A stretch of DNA of 64,000 nucleotides from Tetrapyrgos nigripes (GCA_013368315.1 JAACJM010000026.1:124001-188000); one strand, 5' to 3'. Positions 44,281-56,105 are shown, counted from the first letter of the stretch. The notes: generated by a model not told the origin, from the letters alone. Translations and numbers: made by a program.

Positions 44281-46416
44281 ATGGCCACTGCGACGCAGGC
44301 AAATTCGGCAATGGATAGTACTAGCACCAACGACGACGCTAGTTCTTGGACGACTCTGAAATCTGTGACTTTGGTTCTAACTTGTACGCTCGCCATGATC
44401 GTAAATGTGCGTACCAGTCCTTTCCCATTATGTCGAGTTTTGCGGGTGACACGTCTTCCGCAGCTTGCGTCCTCTGCCTCAGTTTCCGTCTTCCTTCCTG
44501 TCATCGGTCGTGATCTCGGAGTCAGAGAGGATTCTCTTCAGTGGACTGTCTCTGCCTTCTCTTTGTCCTCAGTCAGTCAGGCCTGAAAACTCCGCAGTCT
44601 GGTACTTACTGGTTATACATGCAGGGCTGCTTCCTTGTCTTTTTCGGAAGACTAGCTGACTTATACGGGCGCAAAAAGGCCTTTCTGTTAGGCACCTCAT
44701 TCCTCGGAGCAATGTCGATAGGATGTGGATTCGCTCAAAATGCGGTCACGCTGTATATTTTGAGAGGCCTGCAAGGTTTGGGTCCTGCAGCCTTTCTTCC
44801 AGCATGTGTGAGCTATTGCCCTTGACCCTGACTTACAGCATTCACAATGGCACAGTTAGGCATTTTAGCTCAATCCTTTCCCCCAGGACCTTTCCAGATC
44901 GGCCGCCTTTGCTACTTTCTCAGGTAAACTTGCTTTCTTATCACACTGTTCTGGCAGTTATCAATAATACCTCTTAGCGGGTGCACCAATCGGTGGGGCT
45001 ATAGGGACGCAGTTTGGGGCTTTGTTGGCACAAAATACGAGGTGTGACCTTCTATCATCCCTGATCTTGTATGAAACTCATCATGAGGCATTGTTAGATA
45101 CACTTGGCGAGATCCATTCTTCTTGTTTGCTGCTTTATCATTCCTATGCGTTTTGGGAGGGTATCTCACTATCGACAAAGACGAGAAATCGTCAGATCGG
45201 ATGGATAAACGCGTAGATTGGATTGGGGCCTTTCTAGTGACTGCAGCATTGGCATTGGTCATATTCACCCTCGGTCAAGGACCTATAGCTTCTCATGGTT
45301 GGGCAACGCCGTGTAAGTATTGACTTATTATTTCAGAGATCAAGATAATTGAAAATATCAGTTTGCTTCAGACATCATAAGCTTACTAGTCATTGGTGTT
45401 GTACTTCTCGGCCTATTCGTTCTATGGGAACATTTCCTTGAGCAGCGCCCAGCAAGATATCGAGCACCTCTGATGAAGATCACTTTATGGTCAAGAGGTA
45501 AAGGAAAGTTTTGCTGTAATACAAAGCATTGCGTTCATGGAGTGGTCGGGATTTCTGTCTTGGTTTTTCTGGGCCCAAGTGAGTCTGTAGTTGAATTTCT
45601 TGAAGGGACTGCGAATTTAGGGAATTAATTTGCTACTTAGTTATACTACGAAGACTTTGTTGGCTTGACACCAATTCTCACTGCTATTCGCATGCTTCCG
45701 ATGACAGTCACTGGGATTATCTGCAATATTGTTATTGTTCTGCTCATTGGTAGAGTGGACGTCGCAATCATTATCGGTAGATCGAACGTTTCCCTCGATC
45801 AACAGGATCTAACGATGGCTCAGGTCTAGGCAGTCTTTTCACATCTATTGGCGCGCTTTTATTCGCTCTCATACATCCAACCGCGTCGTACTGGGCTTTT
45901 GGGTTTCCTTCCACGATTGTTGCTGTTTTCGGAGGAGACTTTGTCTTTGCAGCAGGCACTCTTTTTGTAGCCAAAGTCTGCCACGAAAACGAACAGAGTC
46001 TGGCAGGTGGTCTTTTTCAAACATTGACACAAGTAAGAGCTCATGGAATATGTACATATTTGGCTCCGAGTCTGACGATGACCTATTTCCTTCTAGCTGG
46101 GTACTGCCTTCGGTCTGGCTGTATCTACTATTGTTCATAGTTCAGTCACCAAAAATCATGCATCTACGGGTTTGAGCAACGCGGAGAACGCTCCTTTGCA
46201 AGCATATCAGGCTGCTCAGTGGACTGCGTTTGGCATGGCGCTTTTCTGTAAGCTTTTCCTTCAAATCTAAGGAACAGTCCCCCTGATTGAATACATGTAG
46301 GTACCTTACTTGCTGTCGTCTTTTTGCGTGGTATTGGCCCCGTTGGTTTGCCACCCACAGACCCTCCAGTCCAGGGTGAAGCACCAATCGAGGATGCCCA
46401 GAAAGCACAGCCATGA
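44281..46416 (+). CDS. MFS transporter, DHA2 (14-TM) type, with a one-base frameshift
   Basis: Many short introns. Segments recognised in order: SVSVFLPVIGRDLGVREDSL, GCFLVFFGRLADLYGRKKAF (motif A), LRGLQGLGPAAFLPAC, GAPIGGAIGTQFGALLAQNT, VDWIGAFLVTAALALVIFTL, YIISLLVIGVVLLGLFVLWE, AIRMLPMTVTGI, and a C-terminus PPVQGEAPIEDAQKAQP. These fit fungal DHA2 exporters (fourteen helices, proton-driven efflux). In the exon at about 45420-45580 the frame must shift by one base after WSRGKGKF, at the TTTT run 45509-45512, to reach the conserved FMEWSGFLSWFFWAQ; unshifted, the frame stops within that region and no GT-AG intron repairs it. All other exons are intact, so this is a recent loss or a sequence error. 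Confidence 0.85.
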
Positions 46417-46953
46417 TGTGTATAGATAAGTTACGAGTTTGTGACTACGTACTAAATCTATAAGACTCTGCATACTAGACTGTACGTTCACGACTTCTGG
46501 GGCCTTCCGAGCCCAAGAAATGTACTTCCCTGAGTGTGATATCAAGGCCCTTCACATTGATGTTCTCTCACTAGTGCGATACTTCACGCACAGAGGATGT
46601 GGCTAAGGCTCAATATCAAATTACTCTCGTACTCATTCCTAAGTGCAACGCCTACGCGGACACACTTGTTCGAGCTTCCGGAGACGTGGATCGGGTACTA
46701 TAGATTGGTTGAAACTAATAATTATCCAAAGGCACAATGGATTCCGGAAGTTAGAACTACTCATGATGGGGGTCAAATCATGAATTGCTTGTGAAACGCT
46801 TGAGTGGACTTTAAAGTCTCTGGCAACAAATGATATATGATTGGCCAAGGAGGAGGATTCAACTCGTACTGGAATACATATCATTTTTCCGGCCGACCAT
46901 AACATTCTCAACTTGTTATCCTTCGTCTTCTGCGCTGAAACTTTTCAATAGTT
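46417..46953. other. Convergent 3' spacer
   Basis: This 537-bp spacer separates the 3' ends of the MFS exporter and P450 no. 2. I see no gene or repeat in it. Confidence 0.35.
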
Positions 46954-48984
46954 TTATTGCCTTGCCCATTCCTTACGGATTGTCTCTGCGTGAACCAATG
47001 AGCGTGGCCTGATCTTAACAGGGAAGTCATTGGGTCGCCTGTGGTTGAAAATCAGCATTAAAGAATTCCAAAACTGAATGACAACTGCGTACGAAGTCAT
47101 GCCGGACGTGCAATTATTTGGATCAACCTTGACAGGATTGCCTTGGTGATCCAATGCCGGTTCAATGGTGAAAGCCCAAAGCAATCTCGTTACGCCTATC
47201 CAGATAGTTTTTCCAGCTAAATGTCTTCCGGGACATTGCCTGTAAATGAAATCAATGCGAACCCTCGAATTTTATCTGGCACAAACTCACCGACGTCCGA
47301 ATCCGAATCCGTAGTGTCCTGCAGCGAAAGAATCGAACTGCTCATCTGATTTCCCCATGAACCTCTCTGGATCAAACGTGTAGGGGTCTTGAAATTCGAC
47401 TTCATTGTGATGCTTGCCATCTCAAGTCAGAATTGCTTCTCTGGGTGATTCGTGGTAAGCTCACCATAGACCAAATGCAAGGGATGACCATGGATTTTGC
47501 TGGGATCTTTAAATAAAGCTGGGGTAGTTACTGATCTTTCTATGAGCGGAATTCACGAACCTTGAATCCTTTATATTCATCATCTAGCTCTGTATAATGC
47601 GGAAAACCGCCTGGTGCAGCAGGTGCCCAACGAAATACTTCCTTCGTGAGGGCGACGCAGTACGGAAGATCCTTGATCTGCAAAAAGCCGGGCATTAATT
47701 TACCGTCTGAACCGACCACAGCATCTATCTCGGCTTGCGCTTTTCTCATTGTATCGGGAAATAAGAGCATTGCCATCAAGAACCATACTATAGTACTCGC
47801 AGTCGTATCCGTTCCTGCTTCAAAAGCGGTTCCTGCCACTAGTAGAGGGATAGTGATCAATGACTTCAAACCTTCGAAGAGACTCGAGAGGACGCCTCAC
47901 CATAAGCAATGTCTTCTGTGTCAAAATTGAGAGTGTCTCTTTGATCCCATAACCGAGCTGCAAAACACTCGAATCCAGAATCAATTTTCTCCACCTTTTC
48001 CTTCACTTCAGTAACTAATCTTGTATAAAGCTATATGGATTGAATTCAGCAAATGTTCTTTGATGCATCCAATCAAGGAACCTACCTTTAGTTCCATCTG
48101 GTGGCGTTCCATAGCCTTCCTCCTCCAAGGAGCAAGAAAATCAGGCAGATAATCCAAAAATGTGAGCGTATCCACTAAATGCGCTCCGGGTGTCGTGTCT
48201 TGAACGAAATTCTGAAGAACGTCACTGATGGCAGCGAGTTCATCCCCATCGTCATCGAGGCGTTTACCATAGCTGAGATAGAAAACTAAGGACGCTGAAA
48301 ATCGTTGGCAATGACGAATATTGTTACGGGGAGATTGGAGGATATCGAACAAAAGCTTGACGGATTCCATCTCCTGCATAGACTCGTACGCGCCAACCAC
48401 TAAACATATATACGCAATCAGTATGCCAATAGAATAAGGAACTTCGAGTTCTTACCTCGAGGCTGAAGCATCTGATGGAAGGCAACCCTCTGTTGCCTCA
48501 AGGTTTCACCATAAGGCAGGAGAACCATTCTCTTGTTATTAGACTGGTATTTGCCAGCGTAAATCAGAGGAGGCCTTGAAGAGTAGTTGTAAGACCGTCG
48601 ACCAAGCTATAGTAGGATCAAGGCATTAGAGCGAATTTCGAATACTTACGAAGCTCATAACTATTTGCTTACCAGCTCTTCGGCATCTTCTGGTCTGTTA
48701 AGGACAATCATGTTACTCCCCGCAAGATGCAAGCGTAATACAGGACCTGATAGCACGCAAGTGAGGCCTACGCTTCAACGCTGACAAACTTGGTCGGACG
48801 TACCATACTGCTTGGAGAGCCTATCGAAATACTTCCAGGATTGAATCGAGGGAATCTGAAGCAAATGTCCCAACAGAGGATGAGGTTTGGGACCTGGCGG
48901 ATACTGCGGTTTCTTGCGCGTCGTGGCCAGGAATAAGGACGATGCAAGCAAAAGAAGACTGAGGACGTAGTACTTAGTGTCCAT
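46954..48984 (-). CDS. Cytochrome P450 no. 2
   Basis: A minus-strand multi-exon P450. The anchor is MDTKYYVLSLLLL and the hinge YPPGPKPHPLLGHLLQIPSI. The I-helix motif is TAFEAGTDTTASTIVWF, ExxR is KEVFRWAP, the PERF-like region is TFDPERFMG, and the haem loop FGFGRRQCPGRHLA is fully canonical. Near the 3' end, an intron beginning GTACGCAG (47040-47092 region) is more likely than read-through, giving SRPNDFPVKIRPRSLVHAET. Shared blocks with P450 no. 1 (YQSNNKRM, GAHLVDTLTFLDYLPDFLAP, RHQMELK) suggest the two are paralogues on opposite strands. It is anchored in the ER and needs a reductase; the substrate is unknown. Confidence 0.9.
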
Positions 48985-49462
48985 GATGAGCGAAAAGGGT
49001 TACCCCAGTGCAGGTGTATCGAACTCTCTCGAGCTCTATTAAAAAACTTGATCAAGGATTCGTTCCGGAGAAATCAAACAGTTGGTTCAACTTGCTGGTT
49101 CGTCGCTGAAGCGAGCTGCGGTCGATGGCGAATCAACAGCCCTGAGAATTATTAATATCTCACCTTAGGCACCGGTACAAAGCGGCTAATACATGATTCC
49201 CGAATTTACTACCTACGGTCAGGACGCAGTACAACCAGCATAACAGCACGGTATCGCAAGGTTGCTGGCAGAACTGTCAACTGTCTGATCGAATAAACCC
49301 CCGGGCCCCACATACATGGTTTTCTTTTTGTAGTAGGTGTTATGAGAATCACAATATGGTCAAGCTCCGGGACCGAGTTGGATACAGCCTTCACATACTT
49401 TGAAGCATCTCGTATAAATCCTCCCACTGGTGCCACAACATCTCCTTTATTCGTCCCCAACG
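48985..49462. promoter_or_regulatory. 478-bp bidirectional promoter (P450 no. 2 / UbiA)
   Basis: This divergent spacer between P450 no. 2 and the UbiA gene suits co-regulation of the pair. No specific binding site can be assigned by eye. Confidence 0.4.
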
Positions 49463-50819
49463 ATGTCGATTCCCGAAGAAACCAAGCCCTTGAAATCCAC
49501 TACAACTTTCTTCCAAAGCTCCGCTCCCAATGCATCGGCTTGGGACTACTGGGAACTAGCCCGAATGCATAAATTTCCTCTTGGAACTCTGGTCGTATTC
49601 TGGCCTTGCGGTAAGCTCAATCCTGGGTCGCTCTTTCTCACATTCTGACGCACTCAATTCGCCACAGTCTTCGGTCTTGTACTAGGTGCCTTTGTGCGAC
49701 CTATATCAATGCTTGAGCTCGGCAAGATGACATTCTTCCTCCTCATTGGAAGTGCTTTGGTACATAGCGCTGCATGCGTCATCAACGATATTTGCGACCG
49801 CGACTTTGACCGCCAAGTTGGTGAGCTCTCCTAGAAAACCTGTCAAAATGTAAAATTTGCCTATACGTCTGCCCCAGAACGTACGAAGAATAGGCCACTG
49901 GCCAGAGGAGCGATCTCGCTAACCGGAGCGACGTTCTTGCTTTTTGCGCTTGTGGGGCTCTCGCTTCTTCTGATGTCCTACTGCAATCCTTTAGCGTGCG
50001 ATCTTCAACTAAGATGCTTTTATTTCGATTCATTGACAGAATACCTTTTTGTAGATTCAACGTAGGCTTGATAGGAATTTTTCCGCTGCACGGCCTCTAT
50101 CCTTTGATGAAACGTTGGACATGGTGGCCACAAGCTTGGTTAGGTACGTTACCACCCATCTGTCTCCGAATATCACTTACACTTTCATATGATCTAGGGT
50201 TAGCAATGAATTGGGGATTTACTGTGGCATGGATTGCAGTCACCGGAAACATCGACTGGAACATTGTCCCAGTGTTCTTCCTTGGATTGTGGTCGTAAGT
50301 GAGTTGTTTGAGATGCGTCGATCGAGTACCATTCAGTTCCTCTACGCAGATGGACGATGGTCTATGATACAATCTACGGGTGTCAGGTGAGTCAAACCCC
50401 GCGCTTAGTATAGCATTTATTCAACCTCGCCTGATTCCCAAGGACAAGAAAGACGACGTCAAAGCTGGCATTAAATCCACTAGCTTACTTTTTGGATCAT
50501 ACATTAGACCTGTCCTGGCGGTATTTGCCACAAATGTTGTGTCTGCGTTCGTTTATGTCGGCCTAAAACACAGACACGGGTTAGCGTATTGGATCATCTC
50601 TGTCGGAGGAGCGGCGGTTCATTTTGCATGGCAGTTGATTACCCTGAATCCCGACGATCCAAGCGACTGCGCCGTTAAGTTCAAAGTGAGTGCGGTAAAT
50701 CTTCTGTGCCCGTATTTTGGGCTCACTTCAAATTCCAGTCAAACGGCAGTCTGGGCTATATCCTGTATTTGGGAATGGTGGCTGACTATTATTTCGAGGT
50801 TGCTTCCATGACGGATTGA
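49463..50819 (+). CDS. UbiA-family aromatic prenyltransferase
   Basis: Eight exons with seven clean GT-AG introns. The first Asp-rich motif is NDICDRDFDRQV and the second YDTIYGCQDKKDD, the two Mg-prenyl-diphosphate sites of the UbiA superfamily. RTKNRPLARGAISL follows the first motif as usual, and several membrane helices are visible (FFLLIGSALVHSAACV, GLAMNWGFTVAWIAV, YILYLGMVADYYF). Relatives attach a polyprenyl chain to 4-hydroxybenzoate (Coq2) or to aromatic polyketides in meroterpenoid pathways. The N-terminus (MSIPEETKPLKSTTTFFQSS) lacks a clear mitochondrial presequence. That fact, with P450s, a GST, an NmrA protein and an exporter nearby, favours a secondary-metabolism role; a Coq2 role cannot be excluded. 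Confidence 0.9.
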
Positions 50820-50993
50820 GACAGATCAAGCTCAAGTCTGCGATGACGTGTGTTAACTGATGTATAGTGTATATATACCTCGCATCATCGAGGATCTATC
50901 CATGTACTAGTCAATCATGGGATGAAAATGATAGCTACACGGTGGGCAGACTGGATACTAGAGTCAAAGCTAGTCTCCCCTAGGCAGACAACC

Positions 50994-51336
50994 TGTTGAA
51001 GAAACGAGTCCCTACATTCCATTTTTAGTATTCTTTTCCTTTTCCTTTATATCCGTTAGTTTACTCCATGTCACTGATCCGCTACCGTATATTCCGCCTC
51101 ACATATACTACAGTAGCATACAAAGCTCACCTCAGTTGTTCCCACTATTGTTGTGTGAACCTGAGGTGTGTATACTTCATCCTTTACTTATATTCTTTAT
51201 ACTAATGTATTACTACAGTACTCGTACTAACTTGTACTCATTATCACAGGTACTGTAGTATTTTTTAATCTTACAGTTGTTCCCACTATTGTTGTGTGAA
51301 CCTGAGTACTCGTACTAACTTGTACTCATTATCACA
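50994..51336 (+). repeat. 5' LTR of copia-like element 1
   Basis: The sequence starts TGTTGA and ends CACA, directly before GGTTATGGGCCC, a primer-binding-like stretch also seen (GGTTATTGGGCCC) after the second LTR. Inside, 51133-51251 is a leader with a GT-AG intron (51166-51218) and 51274-51339 is the same leader with the intron precisely missing, 66 of 66 bases identical. The 3' LTR lies outside the window or is lost. Confidence 0.7.
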
Positions 51337-51439
51337 GGTTATGGGCCCCATGCCCTGAACTGCGCACATCACACAACAAATTACAACTCAACAAACTATA
51401 GCAAATACATTCTATTGCATCCCATATCCCTAAATCAAC

Positions 51440-53210
51440 ATGTCTACGAATATCGGCAATCCGAGCAACTATACGACGATACACGAACTACCCGATGGCC
51501 AAAAGTTTAATGGGGAAAATTACATATCGTGGAAGGAGTCTATGCTTTGCCAAGGGAAGTTGAAGGGACTACATCTGTACTGGGAAGGGAAGCTAACAAT
51601 CCTGAATGACCCATCGGCTATGACTGAACGTACCACTGCGCAGGGTGAAACTGAGTCTATAACCCAAGGCAATCCCAAAAGCTCCATTTCTGCCACTGCT
51701 ATCAGTAGCCACACTCCAAATTTCCTCGAATACGACATTCATGAATCTGTCGCCTATCTGACGATATGGGACAATATCAAGAACCCAGACTCACTGGGGT
51801 TCCCATCTGGCAAGAAGTTGAAAGATCTATGGGAATTCATTGAGAAGCAGTTCGTCTCAGTCAGTCATCTCGCTTGCCAGAGGAAGGACAAAGTTCTCTG
51901 CAGCTGCAGGTACACAGGAGGATGAATCACTGGAGAGAGCAGGTATGCCTCAAAATACAAACTTCTGTGTAAAGAAGCTACTGATGCAGGGTCGATATAC
52001 TCTGATGAGCAGTTTCTCACCATGTTTCTTGACTTGTTCCCTTGTACTTCAGAATGGATTCCTATGGTTGGTGCTATGCTGTCTCAGAGAGATCTAGATA
52101 TCGGGGCTGCCGCTGAGCATCTCCAGGAACATATCAGGCTGATGGGAGGAGATGATGGTGATGGGGTGCTGGTATGGATAAGGTAGTGGCTTTGCAGGCG
52201 CAAGTGAAGGATTTGACAGAGAAGATGAGTGCCATGTAGACGCAAACACAGAAGAAAGGTCTGGCAAATCCAAAACATTGTATGTGCAAACCTGAAATGT
52301 AAACGAGTTGGCCACACAATTGACAACTGCTTTAGGGAAGGCGGAGGTAAACAAGGTCAATATCCTGCATGGTGGAAAGGGAAGAAAGACATACCACAAC
52401 CCTCCAACACTCCATCTGCGAATACTGCCACAGTTGATGATACTATCCCTGTCCTTGCTATCACCACCAACATACCCAAAAATGCACTCAGAAATGGCAC
52501 GAAGATCATACTAGTTGCTGACTCAGGGGCCACCCATCATTTCTTCCAAGACTGATCAGTTTTCAATACATATGAGGCTCATGTGGACGAAGGAAACAGA
52601 TTGAAGAAAGGGACTAGTTTTGAGATTATTGGGAAGGGGAATGTACAGTTGAAGACAACAATAAACAGTCGCCCAAGGTATCTTCTTCTCTGAAACACGT
52701 ACCATGCCCCAAACATATCATCAAACTTGTTGTCAACTGGCGTACTCGACAAGCTTGGATACTCAGCTAACATCAAAGGAGGACAGATGATATGGATGTT
52801 ACCAAATGGGACTGACGTGTTTGAAGTGAAACTGAATCGGGGTATATATACATTGGACATCGAGGTGGCAAAAGACAAGGCAGGAGTGATGGCGGCAGAA
52901 TGTCTCCCTAAAGACCCAAGATATTGCCATCATGCTGCAGGACATATCATGCCAGAAAGACTTGAGATGGCTAAAGAGAAGCTTGATGGTATGCCAGACC
53001 TGGGAAAGGGTATTAGACAGATAATGGGATAGTATGAAGACTGCAAAAGGGCTCACACCAACAAACAACATCATAATACCAGTACCGAGATTGTCACTGA
53101 AGTGAACTATCAATAGTACCTAGACATGTGGGGTCCAGCACAAGTCATATCCATGGGCGGAAACTTGTATACTTTCATAGGGGTTGATGCTGGTACAACG
53201 AAAAAAGCTG
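51440..53210 (+). pseudogene. gag-pol remnant of copia-like element 1
   Basis: The gag start MSTNIGNPSNYTTIHELPDG leads into the UBN2-type block KFNGENYISWKESMLCQGKL. A CCHC zinc knuckle follows near 52283 (CANLKCKRVGHTIDNC), then the protease active site VADSGATHHFF near 52513, a pre-integrase region (NLYTFIGVDAGT after DMWGPA at about 53120) and nothing more. Stops and frame changes occur at about 51923, 52553, 53030 and 53114. There is no reverse transcriptase. The element cannot be autonomous. Confidence 0.8.
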
Positions 53211-53300
53211 GTGGAGTTGATGAAGAACCGGACAGCTGAAATGATTGTCGCTATTCTTGACACATTGAAAACAAAAGCCAAAGTGCAAACGGGAAGGAAG

Positions 53301-53601
53301 TGTTGATTTTGTGGCTATACATAGGCAAGACAGACTTGTCTCCGGTATTTCAAACTTTCTTGATTGTTTACTTACTCCTGTCTCATCTCCATTTGGTATA
53401 TAATGCATAGTGTAGTCATGTATACCTCAGCGGTTTATCTTCACTCAATGAGGTTAGTATCTTTATCTCCTCTCTTAGTATATATACTGATAACATTGTA
53501 GTTTAAGTCTCTTTGTTATAGGTATTTAATATATTCAGTGGTTTATCTTCACTCACTGAGTTCAAGTCTCTTTGTTATAGTGAAGTATATATTATTCTAC
53601 A
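53301..53601 (+). repeat. 5' LTR of copia-like element 2
   Basis: 301 bp starting TGTTGATTTTGTGG and ending TTCTACA, followed by GGTTATTGGGCCC. It contains a leader with an intron (exon 53427-53452, intron 53453-53501, exon 53502-53521) and then an intron-free copy (53535-53580) at about 93% identity. The intron has a GT donor, a CTGATAAC branch-like site and a TAG acceptor. Confidence 0.7.
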
Positions 53602-53651
53602 GGTTATTGGGCCCCACCCAGTTACCCTAGTGTGATACTGCTCAAGCGCAA

Positions 53652-56105
53652 ATGTCTACTACCCCTGAAACCTCTCCTACTGATGATACCAGTACTGAAC
53701 GTCGTCCCCCAACAACAAATACCCCTAGTTTGTTTGGAGGTTTAGGAAATATCTTCTATCCTCATCCCAACCCCAATGTATCACATGTGTCATCCCCTGA
53801 GTCTGATCTGAATGGTAGCAATGGAGAGAATGGAGGTGTTAAGTCTGGGTGGACCTTAGTGCTAGGAACACTTCGGATCCGGGCAGAGGTCTATAGGAAA
53901 GATGGGAATGATGTTGAATCCGGATGGAACTGGACAGGGAGAGAATAGATAGGAAGAGAGGGTATCTGGTCAGGACAACTGGAAAGCTAAGATGGAAAGT
54001 CTATGGCACTATTAGTACCACCTCACTAGTTGTCTAGTTGGAATTGATCGGAAAGAATAGGAGACCAGCTAAATCAATTTTAGACTTAAGCTATCTACTA
54101 CAAAGTTGCTAGCTTAAGTACTACATTGGAATGGAACAGAAACGAGATAGGAAAGGATTGGAAATGAAAGATAATATAACTAAAATAAGTATTGACAAAG
54201 GGAACACTCAATTTGCTATCATCACGTGGAAACCCTTTGGAAAGAAAAGGAAAGGGGAGCACATGGTGCTACAAGATATGAAATGGAAATGTGAGAAGTA
54301 TGAATATGAGCTGTCTGGTTAGTATCTGATATGACTCGGATAGGATCCAATGGAATGATGGACTAAACAGATTTGTGGCAACTCAGATATGAATCGGAAA
54401 TGAATCGGAAATGAAATGGAATGAAAAGGGAAGAGTCGGAAATCATTTGGAAATGTTCGGAAGGAGTTGGGGAAAGGCATAGGCTTTACAGGAGGAGACA
54501 ATGGAACAGGTAACATTGGCAGTAATGGAAATGCTGATTCTGGTTCTAAGACCCCCACTATTCGCAATCAACCCTGCCAGCAAACAGCTCCACCAGGATA
54601 CCCCTCTCAACCTCCATCCCCAGGAGGTCAACCCCATGTCTTTGATACCCCTAACTCCCAATTGTTTCAGCAGACGCAGCCCCAGTCTGTTCTGCCACTG
54701 ATGGCTGTGCCCTTGCCACAGCATCAACCCACTCAGCAGCAGTGGAATAGCAGACAAGTCCCCCACTTTCCGCCACCACCTCCAAATGCATTTATCCTGA
54801 CATTTCAACCTATTCCTGTGCCACCCGTTGTCTCTATTCCCGATCTGAACCACTTAATTGGCGTTCACCCCTGGAACGTTGTTGCACAGCATGTGAGACC
54901 CCTCAATGGGTTTGTACCCCCTCACTTGCCAGACCAATCATTCGGACCAGGACAGAAAGCAGATTTTTGGCACTCAGTGCCAATACTGAAGGGTGAATCC
55001 AATTTTGCAGAATTTAGGCTGCAGCAAGTGGTGTTTCAAGCGTTTTGAATCTGCAATATGCAGATTACCATCCTAGGGAACCATTGCAGAACGATCCCAA
55101 CTACGATGCCAGTATGCATGCGTACAGGACGTATCAGACACTTGAAAATCAGACCAGGGCTCTACTCACTGGCAAATTGCCAAGTGATATCATGTGATGG
55201 GTGTTTCACGAGGCTCACTGCTGTCTGGATATCTGGATGCAACTTATTAGCCGTTTCCAGATTGCTAGTGCACTCGATTCAGCTTTGCTGATCAAGATCT
55301 GGATGAACAGGACATGCGTGGATAACCCGAAAGTTAATCTATGCAAGTGGCTAGAGGAGGATGATGACATCATTTGAAGAATCGGAGACACTGGTGGTAT
55401 CATTTCAGAGCAAGAAAGACAAACACATATCTTATCATCCATTCCACTATCATACAAACGTACATTGGTGGGATGAATGACACTCTGAAAATCAATTCTA
55501 ATGGTACCCGCCAACTCTCAACCCAAGAAATTGTCGATCTTCTTAGGTCCTGCTACCTCTTTCTACACCCTGAACTCCCTTCTTGGACTACTATTGAAAG
55601 TACCAAGAAAACGCCACTCTCCATGAGACCAGTCGATTCTGTGAAAGACCCAAAGAATGTTGCTCTTCAGGCTACGTTGTCGAGCAGCCAAGGAACATCT
55701 ACTGAAGGAAAGAAGTTGGTTTCGATGGATGTGCAGTGTTATAATTGCAAAGGGTATGGACATATGTCTCATGAGTGTGCTACTCTGAGACAGCCAAGGG
55801 AGAATGTCAATGGGAATGGGAAGAAGTTGAGGACCTGGAAAGGGAAAGGGAAAGGATGGGGAAACACCTCGAATGTCGAAAATGCCCCAGCAACTGGTAA
55901 CACCACCAATACTGCCCCTATTTCGACTCCTTCTCAATCCCAATCTCAATCCACTGGTTCTTCAAAATCTACTGGTCAAGCTGGCATGGTAGAGGAAGTC
56001 GATTACGTGTACATGGCTGAACCACTGTCAGATGAGGATGATGAGGATGACGAGATCCTCATACCTTTATCTCCCATGTTCCTCAATGTTCCTGATAGTC
56101 CCTGA
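53652..56105 (+). pseudogene. gag of copia-like element 2
   Basis: The start MSTTPETSPTDDTSTERRPP (53652) is separated by an insert from the Gln/Pro-rich middle part (54467-55048), which includes PLNGFVPPHLPDQSFGPGQK. The later part has the zinc knuckle CYNCKGYGHMSHEC at about 55735-55776 and a Ser/Gln-rich linker. The frame ends at TGA 56103-56105 and acidic coding sequence resumes directly after it, so this stop looks like a mutation. Another frame change lies near 55050-55480. Confidence 0.75.
53850..54465. other. Unidentified ~0.6-kb insert in gag
   Basis: Coding similarity to a Gly/Asn-rich gag stops near 53845 and resumes near 54467. Between them is non-coding DNA rich in GGAAT, CGGAAATG and GGAAAGG motifs, including the tandem TCGGAAATGAATCGGAAATG at 54385-54415. 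No terminal repeats were found. Confidence 0.5.

Larger units (their letters stand above)
50994..53300 (+). mobile_element. Copia-like element 1, truncated and decayed
   Basis: 5' LTR, gag, protease and the start of an integrase are present; the element is then broken off by the LTR of copia-like element 2 at about 53301. Several stops interrupt the frame. Confidence 0.75.

Noticed and set aside
53395..53600. Simple tandem-repeat explanation for the LTR 2 leader
   Set aside because: The second copy lacks exactly the GT...AG segment, as in LTR 1, so an imprecise tandem duplication is a poorer explanation than splicing; reported as a finding instead.
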